Assembly: GCF_900111295.1 (NCBI RefSeq)
Contig: NZ_FOGT01000004.1
Location: 248,001-312,000 of the forward strand
Direction of reading: 5' to 3'
DNA: 64,000 nt
Source of the DNA: Salipaludibacillus aurantiacus
Lineage (GTDB): Bacteria; Bacillota; Bacilli; Bacillales; Salisediminibacteriaceae
The position numbers were made by a program, and so were the translations under genes. The notes under the pieces were generated by a model. It saw nothing but the letters and a program-made list of their open reading frames with translations, was not told the DNA's origin and searched no databases. Shown one piece after another: positions 1-7,581 of this stretch. How positions within the stretch are numbered: the stretch's first letter is position 1; each line of letters begins with the position of its first letter.

Positions 1-93
1 AGCATCTTAAAGCAGACTACAGCTTTTGATTTACCTATCCGCTACAGCCAGTCACAGGCTTCTATGAAAACATTAAGGAAAATGTGGGAATAA
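1..93 (+). CDS. C-terminal end of an unidentified protein (cut by window start)
   Basis: An open frame runs from the first base to a TAA at 91-93 and encodes about 30 residues ending in LRKMWE. It is followed directly by a strong hairpin terminator, which supports it being the real 3' end of a gene entering from the left. Too little is visible to name the family. Confidence 0.5.
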   Translation, partial: SILKQTTAFDLPIRYSQSQASMKTLRKMWE

Positions 94-107
94 TATAAGC
101 AGCCAGA

Positions 108-142
108 AAAGCAGCACTGGGAATTTTCCCCTGTGCTGCTTT
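108..142. terminator. Bidirectional hairpin terminator
   Basis: AAAGCAGCAC (108-117) pairs perfectly with GTGCTGCTTT (133-142), and GGGA/TCCC closes the loop further. It lies between two converging genes and has T-rich tails both ways. Confidence 0.8.
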
Positions 143-183
143 CTATAATTAAGGCTCTGTTATTTTTTTAATCACCATAAATT

Positions 184-1404
184 TTAAAAGAAATCATAGA
201 TAAAAGGTTTTTGCCGGGGGATACGCCTGGCCAGCAGTTCCGCGGACTTATCGTCGCCTGCAATCCACTCTTCTTCTATAAGTGTCTGAACAGACTGAGT
301 ACCAAATAACACGGCAGTCAGCGCCTGAACAGAGAGTTTTAAACCCTTCTTTGGCGGATGCTGGCAGCTGGCGCCTGTTTTCCTGTTCTTTTCATTTTCA
401 GGTTGTAATGGGAAAAAGTCGACTTGATTTCTGCCATCGTCACCTGCCGGTTTTATAATATAAGTTCCTTCATTCCACTTACATATCTTATCCTCTACAT
501 GCAGAATCACAGGTGATGCTGTTTCCTCGTTTTCGAAAGGAAATAAGGCCAGAAATTCTTTAACGTCTACAATCCGGGCCATAAAATAAGATGACACTTC
601 CCGTTTTATTTTCGGATCTTCCAAAAGGAAGGGCAGACGGTCATGCGCCGCGGCTTTGATACTGATGGTGTCTGCCATCGAGTCATGGTTGGAAATAAAA
701 TTCCATAACCCTCTCCGGGTATCCGCATCTAACCAAATAAGCTCATGGATCGTCATTTTACGGTCTTTTATTTCATAGATGAGATAGCCTGTGATATGAC
801 CCGATTCATTATAATAAGCCGCGACAGTTCCTTTTTTCCTTTTAAAAACGGACTGCTTCCACCATTTTTCACTTCTCCGGAGGGCGCCGCTGTATTGTGA
901 GGCCCATTTCTCGTACACAGCGCCGACGAGAGCCGGATCTTTATCAATTCTTCTCACAAATCCTCTCCAAGGCTGGCATTTAGGAAGCTGTTCTCTTGTT
1001 AAAGTAAGAAGAGCAGAATCAGCAAAAAGTTCCCAGCCGTATTTGCGGTAAAAAGGAATACTGAATGGGTAAAGAAAGGAGATTGTCTGCCCCTTCTGTT
1101 TCATTTCTTTTAAACAATGGTTCATCAGCCGGCTGACCAGGCCTCCGCGGCGGTGCTCCGGCCATGTCACCACACCGGAAACCCCGCCCATGTTGAAGGC
1201 TTTTCCGTTTATGTAGACTTCTAAAGGTATAATTGAGGCCTTGGATATGATTTCTCCGTTTTCTTCAATAACCCACGTTTCATCTGGGTTGACAGTTTCA
1301 AGTCTTTCCTGGCGTTCCTCATCGGTCATATGGTACTGGAATGCAAATTCAGACATACGGATACTGTATTCGATCTCAGATTGTTTCAGTTTCCTGATCG
1401 TCAC
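184..1404 (-). CDS. Eis-like GNAT N-acetyltransferase
   Basis: A 406-residue protein with the layout of the Eis/enhanced-intracellular-survival family. An N-terminal GNAT fold carries the acetyl-CoA loop PEHRRGGLVSRLM near residue 85. A central GNAT-like region follows, then a C-terminal SCP2-like part. Members acetylate amines of proteins, peptides or aminoglycosides; the substrate here cannot be told. The start is GTG at 1402-1404, which overlaps the photolyase stop by 4 bases (GTGA), so the two genes are translationally coupled and share an operon. The coupling to a DNA-repair gene is conserved-looking but unexplained. Confidence 0.8.
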   Translation of the reverse strand: MTIRKLKQSEIEYSIRMSEFAFQYHMTDEERQERLETVNPDETWVIEENGEIISKASIIPLEVYINGKAFNMGGVSGVVTWPEHRRGGLVSRLMNHCLKEMKQKGQTISFLYPFSIPFYRKYGWELFADSALLTLTREQLPKCQPWRGFVRRIDKDPALVGAVYEKWASQYSGALRRSEKWWKQSVFKRKKGTVAAYYNESGHITGYLIYEIKDRKMTIHELIWLDADTRRGLWNFISNHDSMADTISIKAAAHDRLPFLLEDPKIKREVSSYFMARIVDVKEFLALFPFENEETASPVILHVEDKICKWNEGTYIIKPAGDDGRNQVDFFPLQPENEKNRKTGASCQHPPKKGLKLSVQALTAVLFGTQSVQTLIEEEWIAGDDKSAELLARRIPRQKPFIYDFF

Positions 1405-2816
1405 TCTTCTTCAACTCCTTTAAACAGCGCAATGGCTTTTTTTCTCTGGACAGCATGGTCCACCGTAGGTTCCGGGTAAGTGATTTCTGCCTCTTCACTT
1501 GTCATCTTCTCAGGGGTATGAATGTATTTCTCAGGTACTTCTGTTAATTCCGGGACAAATTCTTTAATAAAGCTTCCGTATGGGTCGAAGCGAACAGATT
1601 GTCTGGCAGGGTTAAATACCCGGAAATAAGGCACGGCATCTGTACCGACCGAGGCCGCCCACTGCCAGCCGCCTACATTGGATGCTTCATCATAGTCGAT
1701 CAGCTTCCGGGAAAAGTATTCTTCCCCAAGGCGCCAGTCGATTAAATAATCTTTTGTTAAAAAGGAAGCAGTGATCATCCGCAGCCGGTTATGCATCCAG
1801 CCGGTCTGATTAAGCTGGCGCATTCCGGCGTCGACGATAGGAAAGCCGGTGTTTCCGTCTTTCCATTTAGTAAACAGCTCCTCATCTCTGTTCCAGAATA
1901 TATTTCTGTATTTTTCCTGGTACTCCTGATTTTTTGTTTCAGGATAAAAATAGTAAATCATAGCATAGAAATCCCGCCAGGCAAGCTCTTTCAAAAAGGT
2001 TTCTGCCCCCTTGCCAGCCTCATCAATTCTGCTGGAAACCGAATGGTAAACCATTCTGACAGACAGAGCACCGGTTTTAATAAATGGGGAGAGTGTGCTT
2101 GTTCCAAAATAATCAGGCCGGTCGCGGTTATCGTGATAATGTGTAAGCCTCTCCTCGACAAATGTTTCCAGGCGGTTGACTGCTGCTTTTTCTCCTAAGC
2201 TGCCCCAGCTTTTTTTACACCGGGGAAGAAGTTCGTTTTCAAAATAGTTATCAGCGGACGTTTTGCCCTCTTTAGGATCCACATAATACTCCTTAAGGTC
2301 ATCTATACGGCTGTTAGCTAAAGACGGTTTTATATGCCTGTTCCAGTTCCTGAAATAAGGCGTAAATACCTGATAAGGCGTGCCGTCACTTTTTTTGATT
2401 TTTTCTGGATGTATAATATGGCTTCCTTCAAGAGGAAAAAGCTGGACGTTATATTTTAAAAGGAAGCGGATGACTTCCTCATCTCTTGTCCGGCCAAATG
2501 GCGTGTAGTCTTCAAGGCAGAAGACAGCCTTTAACTCAGGATAAGAGCTTACAAGTGTGTGAAATGCTTCCTGGACAGGACCTTTAAGCAGCTCCACTTT
2601 AATTCCTTTACTCTGGCAGTCATTTCTGAACTGATGAAGAGTCTGGAAAAAATAATCGTATTGCAGGTCTATGTCCCGAAGAAATTCAGGATGAAGATGG
2701 AAAAACATGACGATTCGGCCGCCGTCGGATGCGGCAACTTCTACGGCTTTCTGAATAGCCGGGTTGTCGTTGATGCGGAAGTCATTCCGCAGCCAGACTG
2801 CATAAACAGGTTTCAT
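1401..2816 (-). CDS. phrB: Deoxyribodipyrimidine photolyase (class I)
   Basis: A 471-residue cryptochrome/photolyase family enzyme that uses light to split cyclobutane pyrimidine dimers. The N-terminal antenna-binding alpha/beta domain starts with VYAVWLRNDFRINDNPA. The C-terminal helical FAD domain carries FLKELAWRDFYAMIYY, GFPIVDAGMRQLNQTGWMHN and the DYDEASNVGGWQWAASVG signature. The length is normal for class I enzymes. ATG at 2816 follows an AGGTGA-type ribosome site. It is the first gene of a two-gene operon with the downstream acetyltransferase. The antenna chromophore cannot be decided from sequence alone. Confidence 0.93.
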   Translation of the reverse strand: MKPVYAVWLRNDFRINDNPAIQKAVEVAASDGGRIVMFFHLHPEFLRDIDLQYDYFFQTLHQFRNDCQSKGIKVELLKGPVQEAFHTLVSSYPELKAVFCLEDYTPFGRTRDEEVIRFLLKYNVQLFPLEGSHIIHPEKIKKSDGTPYQVFTPYFRNWNRHIKPSLANSRIDDLKEYYVDPKEGKTSADNYFENELLPRCKKSWGSLGEKAAVNRLETFVEERLTHYHDNRDRPDYFGTSTLSPFIKTGALSVRMVYHSVSSRIDEAGKGAETFLKELAWRDFYAMIYYFYPETKNQEYQEKYRNIFWNRDEELFTKWKDGNTGFPIVDAGMRQLNQTGWMHNRLRMITASFLTKDYLIDWRLGEEYFSRKLIDYDEASNVGGWQWAASVGTDAVPYFRVFNPARQSVRFDPYGSFIKEFVPELTEVPEKYIHTPEKMTSEEAEITYPEPTVDHAVQRKKAIALFKGVEEE

Positions 2817-2982
2817 AAGTTAGTCACCTCTCGTTCTATCATAGCCTAAACTAAAAAAGAAATGAAAGAAAACTGTTTTAGTGAAAGCGATTTAAAAACG
2901 GTCAAAATATGTTCAACATTTCACAAACATTTCCCTTTTTTGGCATGATAGAATGAGATTAACGAAAGGGGTTGTGATAGAA

Positions 2983-3231
2983 ATGAAAACAACAACAAGA
3001 AAACTATACTGTGAATGGCACTCATTTTCTACTGATACCGAAACTTATACTCAGGAAACATTTGAAGAATTAGTAGGGGATGAATTTGAGGCCATGATGT
3101 TTGAAAAAGAGGATCAGGAAATTCCTTCTTATATTTGGACAGTGAATTTCGTTTGTATCATCAAAAGAAGCACCCGAATGATTAATGATATTTCTATTAC
3201 TAAAATACCGCGTAATCCAGCGTGTGAATAA
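2983..3231 (+). CDS. Small conserved-looking hypothetical protein (82 aa)
   Basis: A short soluble protein starting MKTTTRKLYCEWHSF. The ATG at 2983 is preferred over an in-frame ATG at 2953 because GAAAGGGG (2964-2971) sits about 11 bases before it. It has no signal peptide or membrane segment; the middle is acidic and Phe/Glu-rich. It is monocistronic, with a terminator-like region downstream. The family was not recognised. Confidence 0.6.
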   Translation: MKTTTRKLYCEWHSFSTDTETYTQETFEELVGDEFEAMMFEKEDQEIPSYIWTVNFVCIIKRSTRMINDISITKIPRNPACE

Positions 3232-3286
3232 ACGGTTATTTTGCTCGACTGTTTTTTAACAGATGAGTATTTTCATATAGCTATAT

Positions 3287-3331
3287 CTCCATTTTTTTAA
3301 ATAGATGGAGGTGTACCAGATTCAAACCTCC
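3287..3331 (+). promoter_or_regulatory. Two mutually exclusive leader hairpins before the N-hydroxylase gene
   Basis: CTCCAT (3287-3292) can pair with ATGGAG (3305-3310). GGAGGT (3307-3312) can pair with ACCTCC (3326-3331). The two stems share 3307-3310, so only one can form, and a strong terminator follows at 3338. This geometry resembles an attenuator, but it could also be a decayed 3' UTR of the small gene upstream. Confidence 0.35.
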
Positions 3332-3337
3332 TATTTG

Positions 3338-3367
3338 GAAAAGGGTCTCCCCCCTTTTCTTTTTTTT
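3338..3367 (+). terminator. Rho-independent terminator
   Basis: GAAAAGGG (3338-3345) pairs with CCCTTTTC (3352-3359), followed by a run of eight T. It ends the small gene at 2983 or attenuates the next gene. Confidence 0.75.
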
Positions 3368-3432
3368 GTTTAAAAACACATTGGCTGAGGGAATAAATGA
3401 TAAAGGGTAAATCCGAAAGTGAGGAGAAGACA

Positions 3433-4761
3433 ATGCAGCAGACAAACCCCTACGATCTGATTGGTATTGGAATAGGGCCGTTTAACTTAGGAATGGCAGC
3501 CCTGTTAGAAGATATTGATGACGTTAAAGCAATTTTTTTTGATGAAACTCCCACATTTAACTGGCATCCGGGCATGCTGATCGAAGGAGCAGATCTGCAG
3601 GTACCTTTCCTGGCGGATTTAGTGACTTTTGCAGACCCTACGAGCCGGTTCAGTTTTGTAAATTACCTGCACCGGCATAACCGGCTGTTTACATTTTATT
3701 TTTTTAACCGGTTTGATATCCCGCGCAGGGAGTATAATGATTATGCCCAATGGGTGGCCAGCCAGCTTTCCTCTTGCCAGTTCGGAACAAAAGTAACAGA
3801 TGTGATTGATCACCCCGACGAAGACAATCCATTTTATGAAGTGGTTGTAGAAAACCGCGAAACAAAAGTCACTGAACGTTTTTTTGCTAAACATATCGTG
3901 TTAGGTACGGGGACGAAACCGGCCATCCCTGCCGGATTTGACCAATTTCCTTCTGAAGACGTTCTCCATACAAGCCAGTATCAGTATTATAAAGAAGAAT
4001 ACGAAAAAGCAGACGCTATAGTTATAGCAGGCTCCGGGCAGAGTGCAGCTGAAGTTTTCCTGGAACAGCTGCAGAAACAGGAGCGCGGAAAACCTTTTCT
4101 ATACTGGCTGACACGCTCACCAGGTTTTTTTCAGTTAGAAGCAGGAAAGTTAGGTCAGGAAGTCTTTTCTCCTGATTATATTGATTACTTCCACAGTCTC
4201 TCTTACGAAAAAAGAAAAAGCGAACTGCCGAATTTATCGCAGCTCAGAAATGGAGTAGAAGAAAGTACGCTTCACGATATTTATGATCTGTTGTATCACC
4301 GGTCTGTCCATACGAATGACCCGGCGGCCGCTATTCAGGCTAACACTCAATTGAAGGATATTAAACAGGAAGAAAAAGGGTACCAAATTACCTGTTATCA
4401 GACCCAGCAGGAGCAGACTTTCACAATTCAGGCGGATAAAATTATTCTGGCCACCGGCTATAAACCGGATATCCCCGACTGGCTTACTAAATTTAACGAT
4501 CTGATTGAGTGGGAAGACAGCAAGCGTTATGCGGTTACAAGGGATTACAGGCTTCAATTTAAAAAAGATCGTTCTCATCATATTTTTACACTGACAAATC
4601 TGGAACACTCCCACGGGGCCGGCGCCACCAACCTTGCTTTATCGGTTCAGAGGAATATGACTGTAATCAACCGGATTGCAGGCAGGGAAGTTTACCAGGA
4701 GCCGGATAACACAGTGTTCCAGAACTTCGGCATAGGCCAGCTGGAGGATAAGAGGGGCTGA
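3433..4761 (+). CDS. L-lysine N6 / L-ornithine N5 monooxygenase family (siderophore-type hydroxylase)
   Basis: A 442-residue flavin monooxygenase of the IucD/SidA/PvdA family, which N-hydroxylates lysine or ornithine for hydroxamate siderophores. It shows the N-terminal FAD motif GIGIGPFNLG (residues 10-19), the NADPH motif GSGQSAAEVF, the ATGYKPDIPDW signature and the C-terminal HSHGAGATNLALSVQRN segment. ATG at 3433 follows GAGGAGAAG and gives the family's usual N-terminus; an upstream ATG at 3397 also has a weak ribosome site and would add 12 residues. No siderophore synthetase, transporter or second hydroxamate gene lies nearby, so it is an orphan in this window. Lysine versus ornithine preference cannot be read here. 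Confidence 0.88.
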   Translation: MQQTNPYDLIGIGIGPFNLGMAALLEDIDDVKAIFFDETPTFNWHPGMLIEGADLQVPFLADLVTFADPTSRFSFVNYLHRHNRLFTFYFFNRFDIPRREYNDYAQWVASQLSSCQFGTKVTDVIDHPDEDNPFYEVVVENRETKVTERFFAKHIVLGTGTKPAIPAGFDQFPSEDVLHTSQYQYYKEEYEKADAIVIAGSGQSAAEVFLEQLQKQERGKPFLYWLTRSPGFFQLEAGKLGQEVFSPDYIDYFHSLSYEKRKSELPNLSQLRNGVEESTLHDIYDLLYHRSVHTNDPAAAIQANTQLKDIKQEEKGYQITCYQTQQEQTFTIQADKIILATGYKPDIPDWLTKFNDLIEWEDSKRYAVTRDYRLQFKKDRSHHIFTLTNLEHSHGAGATNLALSVQRNMTVINRIAGREVYQEPDNTVFQNFGIGQLEDKRG

Positions 4762-4769
4762 CATTACAC

Positions 4770-4804
4770 AGAAAAAGCAGATCCGTAAAGGATCTGCTTT
4801 TTCT
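4770..4804. terminator. Bidirectional terminator
   Basis: A perfect 15-bp stem, AGAAAAAGCAGATCC with GGATCTGCTTTTTCT, lies between the converging hydroxylase and doxX genes. The A/T edges serve as T tracts on both strands. Confidence 0.9.
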
Positions 4805-4815
4805 AAAGGATTGTG

Positions 4816-5325
4816 TTAAGCTGTCTGATTCACTGGTATCTGCTCTCTGTTTTTAAACAGTTTAGCACGAAGGTAAGGAATCACAAAATAGTCTCCGCCA
4901 AATCTTCCGGCGTTGTGCCCAGCCACTAAAATGAAAATAGTTAACAATACTAAGAATGGATTAGAAGAAACTGTGCCGGCAAACATAAATGCAAAGTTCA
5001 TCATAATTCCGAAAAAGGCAGCAGCTGTAGTTAATATTCCTAAAATTAAACCTAAACCTACAAGAAATTCACCCCAAGCGACCATGAAACTGAACACGCC
5101 TGCGTTTGGCAGGGCAAAACTTTCAATAAACGCGTGGTACGTCGGATACGTTTCAATGACAGCTTCGTTATTGACCACCCCTGTTAAATACCCGCTTGCA
5201 TCAAAACCCTCAGGACCGGTAATTTTCCCCCAGCCCGCTGTCATCCATTGCCATCCGATGTAAAGGCGAAGAAAAGTGAGTACTCCTGCAGCAATCTTGT
5301 TATTCCTGATAAAATCCATAAACAT
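4816..5325 (-). CDS. DoxX family membrane protein
   Basis: A 169-residue integral membrane protein with four predicted hydrophobic segments. It has the DoxX features RLYIGWQWMTAGWGK near the N-terminus, a Gly-rich helix with FLVGLGLILGILT, and the C-terminal GHNAGRFGGDYFVIPYL. DoxX proteins are linked to thiosulfate/quinone chemistry and, in firmicutes, to defence against quinones and oxidants (CatD, MhqP). The start ATG has GGAAAGAGGG upstream. The promoter region carries inverted repeats that may bind a redox-sensing regulator. Confidence 0.85.
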   Translation of the reverse strand: MFMDFIRNNKIAAGVLTFLRLYIGWQWMTAGWGKITGPEGFDASGYLTGVVNNEAVIETYPTYHAFIESFALPNAGVFSFMVAWGEFLVGLGLILGILTTAAAFFGIMMNFAFMFAGTVSSNPFLVLLTIFILVAGHNAGRFGGDYFVIPYLRAKLFKNREQIPVNQTA

Positions 5326-5402
5326 AATAAATCCCTCTTTCCTTTAATATATTAAATTTCCCCCTGTCCACAGTGTGAACAATTCCCCTCTTACGCTCTG
5401 AT

Positions 5403-5463
5403 ACTTAATTAAGTTATAAATTCTTTGGATATGTGTTAGTGGCTACTAACTAACTTAATTAGA
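5403..5463. promoter_or_regulatory. Candidate operator cluster upstream of doxX
   Basis: Within 60 bases there are the perfect palindrome ACTTAATTAAGT (5403-5414), the inverted repeat GTTAGT-ggct-ACTAAC (5435-5450), and AACTTAATTAGA (5452-5463), a near copy of the first. They lie about 80-140 bp upstream of doxX. DoxX genes in Bacillus are often controlled by MarR- or HxlR-type quinone sensors, so this fits a dimeric repressor site. The regulator is not in the window. Confidence 0.4.
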
Positions 5464-5609
5464 GTATACAGTGGTTTTTCATACATTGAAGGGTATAAAA
5501 GTGACGATCCCGTTTCAAAGGGATGGCGAAATTGTGAAAAGTAAAACATATTATTCCTTTTAAAGAAAGGTTTGGGGATTATTAATAAAATTTGGGGATG
5601 CGGCGGGGA

Positions 5610-5835
5610 GTATGTCGATCTCAAAAGAAAGTGGTATTGTGATCGAGCATGCGGATACTAAACTGTTTAACCCCCATGGCGGGAGGGGAGAAGTCCAGAA
5701 GCCAAGGCCCGCTTAAAGACAGGTCCTACTTGCCAGCGTGTACCCGCCCCAAAAACCGAAACAAAGATCACCAGCTTATAGGTGCCATGGCCAGCATGAG
5801 GAGCCGCCCTGTACCCCTAAACAGGTGATCTGATA
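5610..5835. ncRNA. Candidate structured RNA of unknown class (543-bp gene-free gap)
   Basis: The gap 5326-5868 has no credible gene. Its right part is GC-rich against AT-rich flanks and dense in complementary segments: TCGATC (5615)/GATCGA (5641), CTGTTTA (5663)/TAAACAG (5818), GGCGGG (5688)/CCCGCC (5743), AGATCACC (5765)/GGTGATCT (5824), plus CCATGGC and GCCATGG palindromes. The long-range CTGTTTA/TAAACAG and local AGATCACC/GGTGATCT stems are compatible alternatives of a folded RNA. It was compared from memory with 6S, SRP, tmRNA, RNase P and common riboswitch consensus sequences, and no match was found. The strand is undecided. Confidence 0.45.
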
Positions 5836-5868
5836 ATTTCTGTAACTGTAAAAGTTTTAAAATTGAAC

Positions 5869-6141
5869 TTATCCTTTAACGGAAAATTCCTTTTCGTTTT
5901 CTGCTGTTTCAATTTCTTCAGTCTGAAGGTTTTCGATTTTCACCGGAAAACGGAGATTTTTAAGAGAGGACATAAACGACTCAATCTCATCCTCATTCCC
6001 CTGAACTTCCATTTCCACAGTGCCATCCAGTTTGTTTTTGACCCAGCCGGTAAGGTTTCGTTCCTGGGCATTTAATTGTGCCTGATAGCGGAATCCGACA
6101 CCTTGGACTCTTCCTTCTGCAATGATATGAAATCTTTTCAT
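5869..6141 (-). CDS. acyP: Acylphosphatase
   Basis: A 90-residue protein with the standard acylphosphatase fold, hydrolysing carboxyl-phosphate bonds such as acetyl phosphate. The phosphate-binding loop is GRVQGVGFRY with the catalytic Arg, and the catalytic Asn is in LTGWVKNKLDG. The start is ATG at 6141 because GAGG(AGG)CAG lies just upstream and family members begin right before the first strand (MKRFHIIAEG). A longer frame to 6204 lacks a ribosome site. It is monocistronic, with the GC-rich island downstream. Confidence 0.92.
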   Translation of the reverse strand: MKRFHIIAEGRVQGVGFRYQAQLNAQERNLTGWVKNKLDGTVEMEVQGNEDEIESFMSSLKNLRFPVKIENLQTEEIETAENEKEFSVKG

Positions 6142-6213
6142 CTTAACTGCCTCCTCTAAACACGTGATTTTATTTTCTTTTTTCCCTAAGCTAAAGTCTC
6201 TCACACCTTTATA

Positions 6214-6242
6214 TTAATAAACGATTCACGTTCGTTTATTAA
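6214..6242. promoter_or_regulatory. TetR-type palindromic operator between acyP and the ferredoxin gene
   Basis: TTAATAAACGA (6214-6224) and TCGTTTATTAA (6232-6242) form a perfect 11-bp inverted repeat around a 7-base spacer. A TATAAT at 6294-6299 serves the rightward gene, and a TATAAA-like element on the other strand overlaps the left arm. The size and arm sequence suit a TetR-family dimer. It may control either or both divergent genes. Confidence 0.5.
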
Positions 6243-6342
6243 AAACTCCAAAATATATTCAAATCTCCAGCAGTTACTATGGTTTTATAAAAGTTATAAT
6301 AAATATAAGCAATGACTGTTTAAGACTCAGGGGGGTGAGGGT

Positions 6343-7446
6343 ATGTGGCGACAATTTCTGTATAAGCGGGTTAAGGAGAGGTCCTCTCTCCGCATTAACG
6401 AAAAAAAATGTTTGCGAAATCGATATAAATTCAGTGACTGTGATAAATGTATAAAAGTCTGTCCTTATGGCGCATTATCACTTGTAAATGGAAAAGTTGA
6501 GATGGAAGAGGACCGTTGCCGCAGCTGCGGGCAATGTGTACACACATGCCCAACAGAAGCCTTATATTTTGAAGCAGAAATGATGGACAAATATGATAAC
6601 AGAATCTCACAAAAAGAAGCAGTAACATTTGCTTGTACAATTCAAAGTTCAAACGATGAAGAGGATGTGACCTTCCCCTGTTTAAAGTCCCTGTCTCCTG
6701 AGCATTTAATGATCAGCGCACTTTATGAGAAAAAGTGTGAAGTATACTGCGACTATAAGCAATGCAAAAACTGTGAGGCAGCATGGGAGCCTGAAGAAGG
6801 GTTAAAATGGCTTGCCGAGTGGAATGAACATACGGAATCACCGAAGGTCCCTTTAGTCACTAATAAGGAAGAGAAGAGCGGCGCCAACAGAACCTATAAC
6901 CGCAGAGAGTTATTCAAGATGACTTCCCAGCAGACAAAAAGCCAAATTGGAGATTTAATCCTTGACTCTTATAAAGAAGTCATAGATTTAAAAGAGAAAA
7001 TCGCTCCAACCCAAAAAAGGCAATATACGATCGCGTATCTAAAAAAACATCAGGAACTTCTAAAAATGAATATGGCAAATTCAAAAACGCTCTCTGACAA
7101 GCTTAACCTTACCGGAATAAATGTAAAAGGAGACTGTAACATTTGTCAAACCTGTTCGAGTCTCTGTCCTGCCGGTGCCTTAAAAGTAGTTGAAAAAGAC
7201 AGTTTAAAAGCGCTTGAGTTTGAAGCGGGCCGGTGCGTAAATTGCGATATTTGTGAAAAGGCCTGCCCGTCCATTCAAAAACATCCTGTAAATCAATTAT
7301 CAGATCTATTAAACAAAACGACACTAAAAACGATGCTATTAAATGAATGTCCAAAATGCGGATCTTCGAAACACACGGAAGAGGCATTGTGTGAAGAGTG
7401 TCAGAGGAGAAAAGATAAAAGGGGGTCTCTTCTTTCTGACTGGTAA
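6343..7446 (+). CDS. Multi-cluster 4Fe-4S ferredoxin-like protein
   Basis: A 367-residue soluble iron-sulfur protein. An N-terminal pair of [4Fe-4S] motifs is visible: CDKCIKVCPYGAL near residue 34 and CRSCGQCVHTCPTEAL. A second pair lies near the C-terminus: CNICQTCSSLCPAGAL and CVNCDICEKACPS. The central part has three more cysteines (CKNCEA region), and the tail carries a zinc-ribbon-like CPKCG...CEEC. Such proteins pass electrons between redox enzymes; no dehydrogenase partner is next to it. ATG at 6343 follows GGGGGTGAGG. It is followed by its own terminator, so it is probably not in the arsA operon. The function is unknown beyond electron transfer. Confidence 0.75.
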   Translation: MWRQFLYKRVKERSSLRINEKKCLRNRYKFSDCDKCIKVCPYGALSLVNGKVEMEEDRCRSCGQCVHTCPTEALYFEAEMMDKYDNRISQKEAVTFACTIQSSNDEEDVTFPCLKSLSPEHLMISALYEKKCEVYCDYKQCKNCEAAWEPEEGLKWLAEWNEHTESPKVPLVTNKEEKSGANRTYNRRELFKMTSQQTKSQIGDLILDSYKEVIDLKEKIAPTQKRQYTIAYLKKHQELLKMNMANSKTLSDKLNLTGINVKGDCNICQTCSSLCPAGALKVVEKDSLKALEFEAGRCVNCDICEKACPSIQKHPVNQLSDLLNKTTLKTMLLNECPKCGSSKHTEEALCEECQRRKDKRGSLLSDW

Positions 7447-7450
7447 TAGG

Positions 7451-7485
7451 AAAGTCCGGCTGGCAAAGCCGGACTTTTTATTTTT
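7451..7485 (+). terminator. Terminator after the ferredoxin gene
   Basis: AAAGTCCGGCT pairs with AGCCGGACTTT around a short loop, followed by a T-rich tail. Confidence 0.88.
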
Positions 7486-7494
7486 TAAAAATAC

Positions 7495-7531
7495 ATATCA
7501 ATTTGATTATATAACCAAATAATAATATAAT
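7495..7531 (+). promoter_or_regulatory. arsA promoter with ars operator
   Basis: TTGATT (7503-7508), a 17-base spacer and TATAAT (7526-7531) form a strong sigma-A promoter. Inside it lies ATTATATAACCA (7506-7517), then ATATAA (7525-7530). The same two blocks at the same 19-base register occur in the acr3 promoter at 11096-11120. A second small inverted repeat, ATCAA/TTGAT, overlaps the -35. It is probably the binding site of an ArsR-type repressor encoded elsewhere. Confidence 0.75.
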
Positions 7532-7581
7532 GGAGTCGTTATGTAATCAAAATAATTCAGTTATTAAAAGGAGTATTTCCT

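Noticed and set aside
5436-5624. A 62-codon minus-strand frame in the doxX-acyP gap
   Set aside because: No ribosome site and no protein-like composition; the region is better explained as operator and structured non-coding DNA.
5610-5835. Calling the GC-rich island 6S RNA or a cobalamin/SAM riboswitch
   Set aside because: Only scattered short similarities; the defining conserved blocks of these families are missing on both strands.
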